A stretch of DNA of 64,000 bases, from the NCBI RefSeq assembly GCF_030867095.1, contig NC_081828.1, positions 573,001 to 637,000 of the forward strand, in the 5' to 3' direction. Below the pieces are notes generated by a model. The model was not told the origin of the DNA. It saw only the letters and a program-made list of their open reading frames with translations, and did no database searches. Positions 22,235 to 32,120 of the stretch are shown here, piece by piece; within the stretch, counting starts at the first letter, position 1; each line of letters opens with the position of its first letter. The DNA is from Alligator mississippiensis (Eukaryota; Chordata; Crocodylia; Alligatoridae). A program made the translations under genes and the position numbers.

Positions 22235-22382
22235 ACCACTATTTGTTAACAGGGAGGCATCAACAAGTGGGGCTGACTCAAGTGGGGCTGTCTCGCTCGG
22301 TCCGGCGCTATTTAATATTTTATCCAAGGACCGGGATGATTGAATACAACCTCTGCTGGTAAAGTCTGAGGGCTATTTATTT
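22235..22382 (+). repeat. 148-bp duplicated segment, copy 2 (CR1-derived)
   Basis: 147 of 148 bases match 18,729-18,876. Its left edge abuts the truncated end of the minus-strand CR1 at 21,830-22,215. Its right edge runs into a different, SINE-like sequence beginning TTATTTATTGATTAC. The flanks of the two copies do not match, so the shared unit is confined to these 148 bases. Confidence 0.9.
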
Positions 22383-22470
22383 ATTGATTACTTTTCTGTG
22401 ATGCCCTTCCCGACAAAAGCTCGTGGCAGCTTACACTGAGACAAAATAACCTACAAGAGCAGATGGGCAA
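22372..22470. repeat. Possible SINE-like 3' segment
   Basis: TTATTTATTGATTAC, then GATGCCCTTCCCGACAAAAG, then GTGGCAGCTTAC. This resembles the squamate/sauropsid SINE pattern 'TTATTTAT...CCCGCCTTTC..AAA...CTCA.GGCGGCTTAC'. It was recognised from memory of the consensus shape only. Confidence 0.35.
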
Positions 22471-23039
22471 TTAAGAGAAGAAATGAAACAAGAACAACAG
22501 CCCTGCCTGCTAAACACCTGCGCAAACTGCGGCACGTCGGGAAGATGCGCAGGCTCGGGCTCCCTCCGGCCGTCGGGGAGGGAGCTCCAGAGCTGGGGAG
22601 CGATGCTGGGACTGACCTCCCGGTGCTTGTCCAGGCAACCTTGGCGCTGATGGTACTTGCAGAAGGCTGTTCTCGGCCGATTTTAGGGATTGCGATGGGG
22701 CATCGGGGAGAAGGCAGACCCTTAGGTACACCGGACCCAGACTGCTTAGGTCAAAACCAGTGCCTGGAGCTGTGCCTGAAGGTACCAGGACCTGGTGCAG
22801 ACTCTGGGGCACGGCAGTCACGTGTTCCCGGTTACCCAAACCGTCAAAAAGCATGCTGCCACGTTTGCACCATCTGCAGCTCCAGGACAGTCGTCGAAAG
22901 CAGCTCCACGCGGAGCACGCTGCGGTCGTCTGAGGGGTGCACAGAGGAGGGTGGGGAAGTAAATAAATGAGGAGGACAGGTAACTGTTCAAGAGGTATCC
23001 CACTCGCTTGGTTAAATGGTCGCTCTAACAGACCGTGTC
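22471..23039. other. Non-coding stretch, nothing recognised
   Basis: No gene or repeat recognised until the CR1 fragment at 23,040. Confidence 0.5.
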
Positions 23040-23690
23040 TGAATACAGCCAAATGCAGAGTTAGACGTCCAGGAACAGAGCATGCCGGTTGCAGCTACAG
23101 GGTGGGTGACTCTGCCTTGGAAAGCAGTGACTCAGAAAAGGACTTAATGGTCATTGTAGATAACTGTCTCAGCGTGAGCTCTCAAAGCAAGATGCTGACA
23201 AAAAAGCAATAGAGTCTGTGGATGTATAAAAGGAGAATATCAACTAGATGGAAGGAAATGTTCTGGTGCCCAGCTTTCCAGAAGGATCTGGAAATACTCA
23301 ACAGGGCTCAAAGGAGAGCTGCAAAAAGGATCCCGGTGCTGGAAAACAAGCCTCCCCGTGCAAGGCGTGAGGAGGTCCATTTACGCAGCGTATGGATGGC
23401 AGGGTAGAGAGGTGACTCGATCGCTGTTCATAAATACTTTTAGACGGGAAAGAGATCTCGCAGCGGGAGGGGAGAGGGCCTGCAGCTCTGCAGACAAAAG
23501 CACAATAAGATCCAGTGTCTGCAAACTGAGGTTAGGCCAATTCAGCCTTGAAATAAAATGCAAAATGGAAACGGTGCCGTAGGCACAGCAACAGCTTAGC
23601 GGGGGGGGCAGCGGACTGGCCATCGTTTGGAGTCCTTAAAATGAGCCTGGATATCTTCCTAAGAGATGCTCGTGGGTCCAGCCCGAAGGA
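23040..23690 (+). mobile_element. CR1 LINE, ORF2 C-terminal part and 3' region
   Basis: Plus-strand CR1 in recognisable order. It starts at 'ACAGCCAAATGCAGAGTTAG' (the coding block for TAKCxVxHLG). Next come GDSALESSDSEKDLMVIVDN, SVSSQSKMLTKK, WCPAFQKDLEILNRAQRRAA and FRRERDLAAGG. It closes near 23,640 with LKMSLDIFLRDA, the counterpart of the CR1 tail 'FKxRLDxFLxDA'. Frameshifts and an in-frame stop after the KKQ block break it. Older than the 25,494-28,700 copy. Confidence 0.85.
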
Positions 23691-25328
23691 GAAGTCGTGC
23701 GGGCCCGTGCGCGGGCTGGGCTGGCGGCTCTTGCCCCTTTGCCCAGTCGCAGCCCAGCAGCATTGCTGCCCTCTCGCAGGGACTGCCACCCAGTCTCCTG
23801 CTGCGGGGGCCAGCCGGGCCACAGCTCCCACCAGCCCCGGCTCCGGCTCCGGCTCCGGCTCTGGGTCCGGGGCCGCCAGAGCTGGGGGTGGGGAGGGATT
23901 TCCTCCAGGGCAGCTGGACCTTTCCCCTGAGATGGAGGTCACGGGGCGCGGATCGCCTGCCGCGCTCCTCGGGGCGGCCTCAAGGAAAAAGTCCTCTGTG
24001 GGCACCCAACTTGTCAGAAGTCCCTGGTCTCTGAGCGACCCTCCCAGAAGATCAAGGACCTTCATCTCTGCCGGCGTGTGAGACTGGAGGCTGGCCCGAG
24101 TGCCCCGACCCGGTCAATGGCAGCTCTCTGTGTTTCCGTGCCTGTCCAAGAACAAGGAGCAGGGGCCACTGGGACCTCGAGCATCATCGTCCTCCCACCC
24201 GGCTGCCCCACGCCGGGCAGCACGGAGGGGAAGCACGGACCCTTGCGCTCGCGGCAGGTGTAGACGGGTGTTAAAAGCAAGGAGTCACAGGACCCGCGCC
24301 TGGAAGGGATCTCTGCAGTCGTGCACCACGCCACCACCCCGTTCACAGTTGTCACGCTGCATCTTACAGCCAATTCGCTCTTCTTCCCGCCCGTCCCGCA
24401 GGGGAGGCAGTGCCAGAGCCTCCCTGCCCTGCAGAACCCTCCTTGCTTGAACCCGCTCGAGGCCAGTCTGTCACTTTGGTCCCGAGAGGGCTGGCAGCGG
24501 GGCAGGCAGCCCTGGACACCCAGCTGCAGCGGCCCTGGTCCATGGACAAAGGAGCAGCTATGGCATCCTCGCCACCTGACATCGACACTCTCTGCTTGGA
24601 GGGCAAAGCTTGCCATGATTTGGCCCGCCTTGCAAATCCATAGCCCTATTCAGTCAGCCACTGAGGGTCGCTGCTCATGTCCTGGCTGGGCATCCCCTTA
24701 TTCCAGGACACAGGACCGCTGGCCGCGGTGTGGCGTGGCACAGAGAGTGCCTTGGCAGAGGAGCCTTGCCTGCCCTTGGCCCAAGCCCGGCACCTGCACT
24801 CCCAGGGCCAGACCTGTCCACGGCATCTGACACGGTGAGCCACAGCGTCGTGCCCGGTGCCGGGTCCCGCTGGACTGGCCGGAGTTGCCAGAGAGCCAAG
24901 AGCGCTGCCACGACGTCGGGGAGCGGTGAGACAGCGTGGGCCAGGACGGCAGCCGGACGCGGACCCCTGCCAGCCCCGCAGCCTGGGGCAAAGCTGCCAG
25001 GCAGACGAGGCGCGGGAGATTCAAGCCCCGGCTCCCTGGGCAGAGCGCGTGTGCCTGAGGCACAAACCGGGCTCCGCCGTCCCCCCACACGTCAGCCCCA
25101 CCGACACGGCTCCTGCTGCCAAGGAAGGGCGATCGAGCTGGAATGGGTAAGCAGCTCAATCGCAGCCCTTCGCTGCTCTGTGCTACCGCCTGCACCAGCA
25201 AAACAGCCTGAAGTGTCTCCCTCGGGACTGCTCGTCCATGAGGAAGGCTGTTTATCACCAGCCGAAACACCAGCCTCATCCTTTTTACAGAACACAAGCG
25301 TTCGCTCTGGGATGAAACCAAAACACAG
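23691..25328. other. GC-rich non-coding stretch
   Basis: No gene recognised. It contains a GGCTCC hexamer run (about 23,838-23,868). Confidence 0.5.
23838..23868. repeat. (GGCTCC)n simple repeat
   Basis: About five GGCTCC units, the last ones degenerate. Confidence 0.85.
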
Positions 25329-25493
25329 ATTCATAGATTCATAGATGCTAGGGTCGGAAGGGACCTCAATAGATCATCGAGTCCGACCCCCTGCATAGGC
25401 AGGAAAGAGTGCTGGGTCTAGATGACCCCAGCTAGATGCCTATCTAACCTCCTCTTGAAGACCCCCAGGGTAGGGGAGAGCACCACCTCCCTT
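25329..25493 (-). mobile_element. Duplicated CR1 3' end, distal copy
   Basis: 165 bases that repeat the final part of the adjoining CR1 with only a few differences. It begins with two terminal octamers (ATTCATAG twice, 25,329-25,344) and ends at CCACCTCCCTT, where the next octamer run (25,494) starts. On the element's own strand it lies directly downstream of the full copy. It is either a second, severely 5'-truncated CR1 inserted at the tail of the first, or a tandem duplication of the 3' region. Confidence 0.9.
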
Positions 25494-25583
25494 CATAGAT
25501 TCATAGATAGATGTTAGGGTCGGAAGGGACCTCAATAGATCATCAAGTCTGACCCCCTGCATAAGCAGGAAAGAGTGCTGGGT

Positions 25584-25838
25584 CTAGATGACCCCAGCTA
25601 GATACTCGTCTAACCTCCTCTTGAAGACCCCCAGGGTAGGGGAGAGCACCACCTCCCTTGGGAGCCCGTTCCAGACCTTCGCCACTCGAACTGTGAAGAA
25701 GTTTTTCCTAATGTCCAGTCTAAATCTGCTCTCTGCTTGAATGTGGCCATTATTTCTTGTAACCCCCGGGGGCGCCTTGGTGAATAAAACCTCACCAATT
25801 CCCTTCTGTGCCCCCGTGATGAACTTATAGGCAGCCAC
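25584..25838 (-). pseudogene. CR1 ORF2 C-terminal segment (frameshifted)
   Basis: Encodes the end of CR1 ORF2: [10 protein letters not shown], then FTVRVAKVWNGLPREVV and FKRRLDEYL before the stop, the conserved terminal block of the family. It is in a different frame from the reverse transcriptase block and is joined to it by a small indel near 25,840, inside the stretch following 'LRKRRLR'. Confidence 0.9.
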
Positions 25839-27162
25839 AAGGTCGCCTCAGCCTTCTCTTTCGGAGGCTGAAAAGGTCCAGGTTCTCTAGTCTCTCCTCG
25901 GAGGGCTTGGTCTGCAGGCCCTTGACCATACGAGTGGCCCTTCTCTGGACCCTCTCCAGGTTATCCGCATCCTTCTTGAAGTGCGGTGCCCATAATTGCA
26001 CGCAGTACTCCAACTGCGGTCTGACCAGCGCCCGATAGAGGGGAAGTATCACCTCCCTGGACCTATTTGTCATGCATCTGCTGATGCACGATAAAGTGCC
26101 ATTGGCTTTTCTGATGGCTTCGTCACACTGCCGGCTCATGTTCATCTTGGAGTCCACTAGGACTCCCAGATCCCTTTCCACCTCTGTGCCACCCAGCAGG
26201 TCATTCCCTAGGCTGTAGGTGTGCTGGACATTTCTCCTCCCTAGGTGCAGCACTTTGCATTTCTCCTTGTTGAACTGCATCCTGTTGTTTTCTGCCCACT
26301 TGTCCAACCTATCCAGGTCTGCCTGCAGCTGTTCCCTGCCCTCCGGCGTGTCCACTTCTCCCCATAGCTTTGTGTCGTCTGCAAACTTGGACAGAGTACA
26401 CTTCGCTCCCTCGTCCAAGTCGCTGATGAAGACATTAAAGAGTATCGGTCCAAGGACCGAGCCCTGCGGGACCCCACTGCCCACACCCTTCCAAGTCGAG
26501 ACCGACCCATCCACCACAACTCTCTGGGTGCGACCCTCTAGCCAATTCGCCACCCACTGGACCGTGCAGTCATCCACATCACAGCCTCTTAACTTGTTCA
26601 CCAGTATGGGGTGGGATACCGTATCGAAGGCCTTCCTGAAGTCTAAGTATACGACATCCACCCCTCCTCCTGTGTCCAGGCGTTTCGTAACCTGGTCATA
26701 GAAAGAGACTAGGTTGGTCAGGCACGATCTGCCCGCCACAAACCCATGCTGGTTTCCCCTCAGCATAATTTGCCCTGCCGGGCTCTCGCATATGTGAGCC
26801 TTGATAATTTTTTCAAAGACTTTACCAAGGATGGAGGTGAGACTGACCGGCCTATAGTTGCCCGGGTCCTCCTTCCTCCCCTTCTTGAAAATGGGGACCA
26901 TGTTAGCCTTTTTCCAATCCTCTGGGACTTGGCCCGTGTGCCACGAGCGTTCGAATATTCCCGCCAGTGGCTCTGCAATGATGTCGGCCAGTGCCTTCAG
27001 CACCCTCGGATGGAGCTCATCCGGGCCTGCCGACTTAAAGGCATCCAGTTCTTCCAAGTGACTCTGCACCATCTCAGGGTCTACGCATGGCAGTCTGGCG
27101 CCTTGCTGCTGCCTCTCTACAACCCCAGTGAGAGCCTTGTCGTGCCCCTCGCTTAGGAACAC
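25825..27162 (-). pseudogene. CR1 reverse transcriptase block
   Basis: 445 open codons holding a complete LINE reverse transcriptase, which would copy the element's RNA at a nicked chromosomal target. Motifs in order: [12 protein letters not shown] (about residues 45-56), NYRPVSLTS (102-110), [12 protein letters not shown] (140-151), [14 protein letters not shown] (171-184, first catalytic Asp at 174), [21 protein letters not shown] (230-250) and FADDTKLW (260-267, catalytic Asp pair at 262-263). The downstream thumb region ends with [15 protein letters not shown] and LRKRRLR. All catalytic residues are present. The block is a pseudogene only because frameshifts upstream (about 27,330) and downstream (about 25,840) cut it off from the endonuclease and C-terminus. 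The Met at 27,162 is simply the first in frame, not a real start. Confidence 0.95.
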
Positions 27163-27322
27163 TGAGGCAAAGAACTCGTTGAGGAGTTCAGCCTTGTCCC
27201 CCTGTCCGTCACCAATTGTTTCTGCCCATTTAGCAGGGGTCCTATTCCTCCCTGGGCCTTCCTTTTACTCCCTATATATCTAAAAAACAATTTCTTGTTG
27301 TCTTTTACTTGGGTTGCCATCG

Positions 27323-27571
27323 TCAGCTCCATGTAGCTTTGGCCCGCCTAACTGCCTCCCTACAAGAGGAGGTATATTCATCTTTAGTGATCTCACCCTG
27401 TTTCCACTTTTTATGTGCTCCCCTTTTGGCCCTTAGGCTGCCCTGGATTTCTCTGGTCAGCCAGGGAAGCCTCCTGGCCCCTTCCCCTCTTTTACCTCGC
27501 TCGGGGATCCTCTTGCTTTGTGCCCGAAGGATCGTTTCCTTTAGGCACAGCCACCCTTCTTGGGCACCCAT
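27323..27571 (-). pseudogene. CR1 ORF2 endonuclease-RT linker
   Basis: A short frame with IPERGKRGEGARRLPWLT, GSLRAKRGAHKKWK and SCREAVRRAKATW, the basic linker between endonuclease and reverse transcriptase in CR1 ORF2. Small indels near 27,618 and 27,330 put it out of frame with both neighbours. Confidence 0.85.
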
Positions 27572-27606
27572 CCCATCAAAACTCCTACTCTGCAGTGCGT
27601 CCTTGA

Positions 27607-28686
27607 CTATAATCGCCCGAGTTCGTTGAGATCAGCTTTCCTAAAGTCTAGCACTTTCACCCTACTAGTTACCTTACCCACTCGACGTCTTATGGTGAAT
27701 TCTATTATAAGGTGATCACTGTCTCCCAAATGGCTACCGATCTGGAGGTCCCCTATCATGTCATCCCCTGTTGCCAATACCAGATCCAGTATGGCATTCC
27801 CCCTGGTGGGACCATGCACCTCCTGTGTCAGGTGGAGGTCCTGTACACAGGTTAGAAACCTGCGTGAGCGATGGGACCTTGCTGTCTGCGTCTCCCAGCA
27901 GATGTCCGGGTAGTTTAGGTCCCCCATGACTACCGCCTCTTTAGCTTTTATGGTCTCCGAGAGCTGCCTCAGGAGCCCCGCATCTATTTCTTCCCCTTGG
28001 TGTGGGGGTCTGTAGCAGACCCCTACCACCAAATCCCTTTCTCCTTGCCCCCCATGTAGCCTAACCCACAATCCTTCTACTTCCTCAGCCTCGGATTCTG
28101 TCTTGATGAGGGTTGATGTATATTGCTCCCTGACATAAAGTGCAACCCCCCCCCCCCCTTTCTTCCCCGACCTGTCCTTTCTGTACAATCTATAGCCCTC
28201 AATATGTACCACCCAGTCGTGGGATGAATCCCACCAGGTCTCTGTTAGCCCCACTAAGTCATAGGTGTTTAGTGCAAGCAGGAGCGCTAGTTCATCCTGC
28301 TTGTTCCCCATGCTCCTAGCATTAGTGTATAGGCACTTGAGTCCTGCAACTGGTGCCTTTGCTGTCCCCCCGCTCCCAGTCCCAAGGGGCTCCTTATTGC
28401 TTACCTTCTCATTGCTTACCTGTGCTGTGGTGCTGGCCGCCCACAGGTTCCCAATGCTCGCTTTCTTCAGGCTGGGCTGTCCTTGTGGGTGCCACATTTT
28501 GAAGTGTTGGATGCCTCCCTGCCCTTTCCCCAGTGCTCCTCCCGGTCTCAGGACCGAGCAGGACGAAGGGCAAGGTAGGGTTCGGGACGATTTCCCCTGT
28601 TCTTCTCTTCCCTCCCTTGTCCTTGTCCTTGCCCGACTTCCTCGACTCTGGAGACCCGGCAGGAGGAGGAAAGGAGCCTCAAACAC
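27607..28686 (-). pseudogene. CR1 endonuclease block
   Basis: 359 open codons. The first 115 or so are low-complexity N-terminal sequence. From about residue 117 an AP-type endonuclease follows, with YTNARSMGNK (120-129), GLTETWW (146-152, metal-binding Glu at 149), VGVCYRPPHQG (221-231), VMGDLNYPDICW (253-264, catalytic GDLN) and GSHLGDSDHLIIEF (317-330, catalytic SDH). This domain nicks target DNA to prime reverse transcription. All signature residues are visible. The frame then closes at 27,607 through an indel near 27,618. Confidence 0.95.
28146..28158. repeat. C13 homopolymer inside CR1
   Basis: Thirteen C residues on the plus strand (a Gly-rich stretch, GKKGGGG, in the CR1 endonuclease frame). 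Confidence 0.9.
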
Positions 28687-28700
28687 GGGTGCTCTGGAAA

Positions 28701-31519
28701 GTCAGAGGAAAAAGTAAATGAGAACCAAAGGAAAGACTACCGGGCAATCACGATCTTCACCTCAGTCAGGGGCAAAATGAAAAAGGGGGAGAGGAAAAGG
28801 AAAACCTGACATTGGGAAAATGAAAAATTTAAAAATAATGGGAAACTTGGTCCCATTTCGACCTTTGCTAAATGAAATCTGGCGTGAAGCTTTCCATGAA
28901 ACCACTTTTCCATTTTTTTCAATTGGCTCTTGTCTGAAGGGTAGAAGTGAGGAACGCCAGCAGACTTGTCCTGCGAGAGCATCCTGGGTCCAGGCGGCGT
29001 GCAAAGAGGCATCTCGCTTCGCTGGAAAAGTCCTACGGGCAGCCCCAGCGCCGGGCAGCTTCTGACCAGGGCTCGAGTGCCACGAGGGCAGCGGTGCGTT
29101 CCAGCACTGCACGGCAGCAAACCGGAGGGTCTGCCCCGGGCCTGGGGGCGACTCCACGCGACTAGCACAGGGAACGCGGAGACAGAAGGAAGGAGGGAGC
29201 GAGCAAACCTCTGCACCGGCGCTGAAAATGAGGAGAACGAGCAGGAAGAAGGAGAGGTTCTCATGCATGAAGACATTTGTGATTTAGCTGGCAATGCAGG
29301 GCCCGGGCAGGATGACACGTGACTGGACTGCCAACGGGGAAGTGCCTCAGCAGGGGAATAAAGGATGGAGCGCCAGGTATCACAGACATGCACAGCCGCC
29401 CTGAGGCACAGACGTGCCGGGGAGGTGGAAACAGAGGAACCCCGCAGACGACAATAAAGGGAGCCGAGACCGCGGTGCAGGGCGTTCAGTCCCTTTGAGT
29501 TGCCAGTAAGGGAGAGACCCTGCAAAGGAGAAGCTGTGGCGCAAGCATGGGAGGGACTGCCAGTGTGTGTGCTGAGCCCCTGCCCAGGCCCGACGCCCAG
29601 GGCCAGGGCCAGGGCCAGTGCCGGCAAGAAGCGCTAGGCTTTCTTTCCTTCCTGGCGTGACTCCTGAGCAGTCTCTACATTTCAGATGGGACCAGGAGCA
29701 ATACTGATCCATAGCTGAAGATTAAACGTGATTGTGAAACTTTTTCATTGCTCCAGGGTGTGTGAAGAAAGCTGGGATGTAGAGCAGACACAGAGGCAGC
29801 AGTGACACCATGCCACGTCTGCGGGGTGGTGGCAAAGGTTGGGGTTCAAACCCTGCTAGGGGAATAATCAGCATTGCAGCGTTCGGTACTTGATGCAGAT
29901 CGTGGGGATATATGAGAGATTCTCCAACTCCAGAAAAAGAAGTGTTATTTAGAAGAGAGGCTCATTTTTATTCATAATTAATGGCAACGCAAATCAGTTG
30001 ATGCACGTGCGACTGACTTAAGTCTTAAGCTCAAACATAGGATTTTTGGAAACGAAGTGATTCAGTAATAACAGACAGGCTCTTATGCAGAATATAATTA
30101 AGCAAATGAGGCACAGAATGCTGTGAGAAAGTGACATAACCTGAGCCCGAGCCAGAGGCGTCTGGGGTGAAACGCAGCCCGCTCGCCGGGGCAGGCACCC
30201 CTCCAGTCCCTAGGAAGGGGGGTAGATCTGCCAGAGCACTACCCCGTCACCATGTGCTGAAAGCAGCTAGTGTGTATCGCATCCTCTCAAAGAGCAAAGT
30301 AAGAAGAGAAGGAAATATAAGTAGAATAAGACATTTTCCATGGTTGCTAGGTCTCACTGGGAACGCTAGCCAAGAAATTCCTCTGTATTTAGTCAATTCT
30401 GGGATAAATGCAAGGGAAGATTGTTTTCGATGGTGTGAGCCATAGCTGTCCCCTGGCGGGGGAACAGCGACAGAGGCATCTTTGCACGTGGAGGGAGAGA
30501 CACGGCTTCAGCGGGCAAGCACGCCATCCATCGCTAAATACGACTAGCCGGGAGACTTCAAAGGTGCAAAGACGCGGTCTGCATGGAAGTCAACAGCGCT
30601 GCCAGCCCAGAGCACCGAGAAGCAGTGAGTCCCCTCCTCCACCCCAGTCATCTGATTTTATCAATAAAATGGGGGTTTTTGCATTCTGGCTTTTGCACTG
30701 GGGGTGGGCAGTGGATCACGTTTTGAAGCTGTTCTCTGAAATTCTGAGGGTTAAAAAATGCGCTCTATTTTTCCAAAAGTAAAATCAAAATTAATAGATG
30801 TTTTTGACAACATAGGTTTAAACTACATATTCTGAAGTGGAAGCCATAGCACAATGCAATATTACCATACACAAAGGAAAAGGTAGAAGAATACTGTAGG
30901 TGAGGACGCTATTCAGAAACCCAAAGTAAGACTATTTCATACTTAGGACATAAAAATCCCAGTACGATGACAAACAACTATCCAGATCTGTGTAAAACCA
31001 GACTCATGTAACAACAGTTCAAATAATAAATCCAGATGCACCGCCCGAATGAGGACTATAAAACTCTCCCGGCCGTGGAATTAAAAGCCCTGCTCCAGAT
31101 CTACGAAACAGCGAAGTCTCTCTCCAGCCCGGCTGCGGTGGCAAATGCTTTATCTACATTAGCAACCTCAATGCCTATTTTTTCAGCACTCGTGGAGCTG
31201 CAAAGCAGGCGCAACATTTGCTGTCGTGGGCTCGGCTCGGCGAATTCTCAGATGTCTGATAAAGCAGAGGTTGTCTGGAAAGAGAATAGCACATTAAGAT
31301 ACACCAATCCGTTACTCCAGGGATGCATCCACAAAGGCAATTTCCATTAGCCTGAATGTATACAGTAAAAAGGTAACATAATATAGAAAATCTGGGAGTT
31401 ACTGAAACAGTATAGGAACTTGAAAATGGAGTCAACGCTATACTCATTAGGCAGGAAAATAGTTGGATTGACATTATTTAAATAAAGCTATAAAATATGA
31501 ACACTATCTTATGGAAACT
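28701..31519. other. Transition from GC-rich to AT-rich DNA, no gene
   Basis: Base composition falls visibly from about 29,650 onward. A GGGCCA hexamer run lies at 29,596-29,619. No gene or firm repeat recognised. An RFX-like CCATGGTTGCTAGG is at about 30,338-30,351. Confidence 0.5.
29596..29619. repeat. (GGGCCA)n simple repeat
   Basis: About four GGGCCA units near the edge of the GC-rich domain. Confidence 0.85.
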
Positions 31520-32120
31520 TCTGAAGTGTCAGCTTAGCTTTCAGGGGAAAAAACCCCAAATTCAGTGTTAAATGAAAAATATCTATTGGGCAAGTAAGCT
31601 GCAATGAAACTTGCTCAAAGCTAGCTCCTACAATATCTGTAATATGTCATTTGGTTCTTATAAGTGTAAGCGAGCGCCCTTTGGTATTAGTCTTCCTCCC
31701 AAGGTATTTCAAACAGTAATTGAGCAGATCTCTGATGGTCAAGGAATTGAAGTTTTGATAGCTGTTATTTTAAATTGGGCGAAGGCGTTTAAAAAACCAA
31801 TTGACAACTTAGGTAAGTTTTGCAGATAGCAAGAAAGACACTTCAGAATAAACTTTAAAAGATCAAAATTCGTTCTAGCTGAAATTATCTGTATTGTCTC
31901 TAAATTGAGCTAAGATGGCTTCAATACCAATTCAGATTTAAAAAAAAGCAGCAGCAAGGGCTGGAGCGCCTGGGCTATTGGATGAGGCAGACCTCCAGAG
32001 ACGTACGGGGCTGATGAACTGCTTGGCAAAATCCACTCCAAACGTCAGTATTCCCACAGGAGAGAATTTCGGGAAACCAAAATTGCCTAGCAATAAGCAG
32101 ATAGAAACCCACTGGAAGGG
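31520..32120 (+). mobile_element. Fossil Ty3/gypsy-type LTR retrotransposon, reverse transcriptase
   Basis: The plus strand carries a decayed gypsy-class reverse transcriptase. The clearest block (31,644-31,800) reads SFGSYKCKRAPFGISLPP, then KVFQTVIEQISDGQGIEV, matching the family pattern 'PFGRYxFxRxPFGISSAPEVFQ...I..G..GVEV'. The catalytic YxDD region that should follow reads LIAVILNWAK, so both aspartates are gone. Past a stop at 31,827, the same frame gives RHFRINFKRSKFVLAEI (counterpart of 'RCRExNIxLNxxKxxFxxxEV'). A later segment gives ADLQRRTGLMNCLAK...PN (counterpart of 'DVQRFLGFxNYLAKFxPN'). Upstream, YWASKL matches 'GYWQIKL'. At least two stops and one frameshift are present. LTRs, gag and integrase were not found. 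Confidence 0.7.

Larger units (their letters stand above)
25494..28700 (-). mobile_element. Near-complete CR1 LINE (ORF2 region and 3' end)
   Basis: The youngest-looking transposable element here. On the minus strand, 5' to 3', it carries an apurinic-type endonuclease (28,686-27,607), a linker (27,571-27,323), a full reverse transcriptase (27,162-25,825), the ORF2 C-terminus (25,838-25,584) and a short 3' region ending in degenerate ATTCATAG octamers at 25,494-25,510. Three frameshifts, near 27,618, 27,330 and 25,840, separate the blocks, so no full ORF2 protein could be made. There is no sign of ORF1, so the copy is probably 5'-truncated near the ORF1/ORF2 boundary. A run of 13 C residues lies within the endonuclease at 28,146-28,158. 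The left-hand octamers, the lack of a poly-A tail and the domain order are all CR1 traits. Confidence 0.95.

Noticed and set aside
26219..27156. Plus-strand frames opposite the CR1 reverse transcriptase
   Set aside because: Shadows of the minus-strand CR1 ORF2.
28265..28717. 150-codon plus-strand frame
   Set aside because: Antisense shadow of the CR1 endonuclease block.
29850..29872. GGGGTTCAAACCCTGC, tRNA T-arm-like
   Set aside because: The stem does not pair over five bases around a seven-base loop, and no acceptor, D or anticodon arm could be found.
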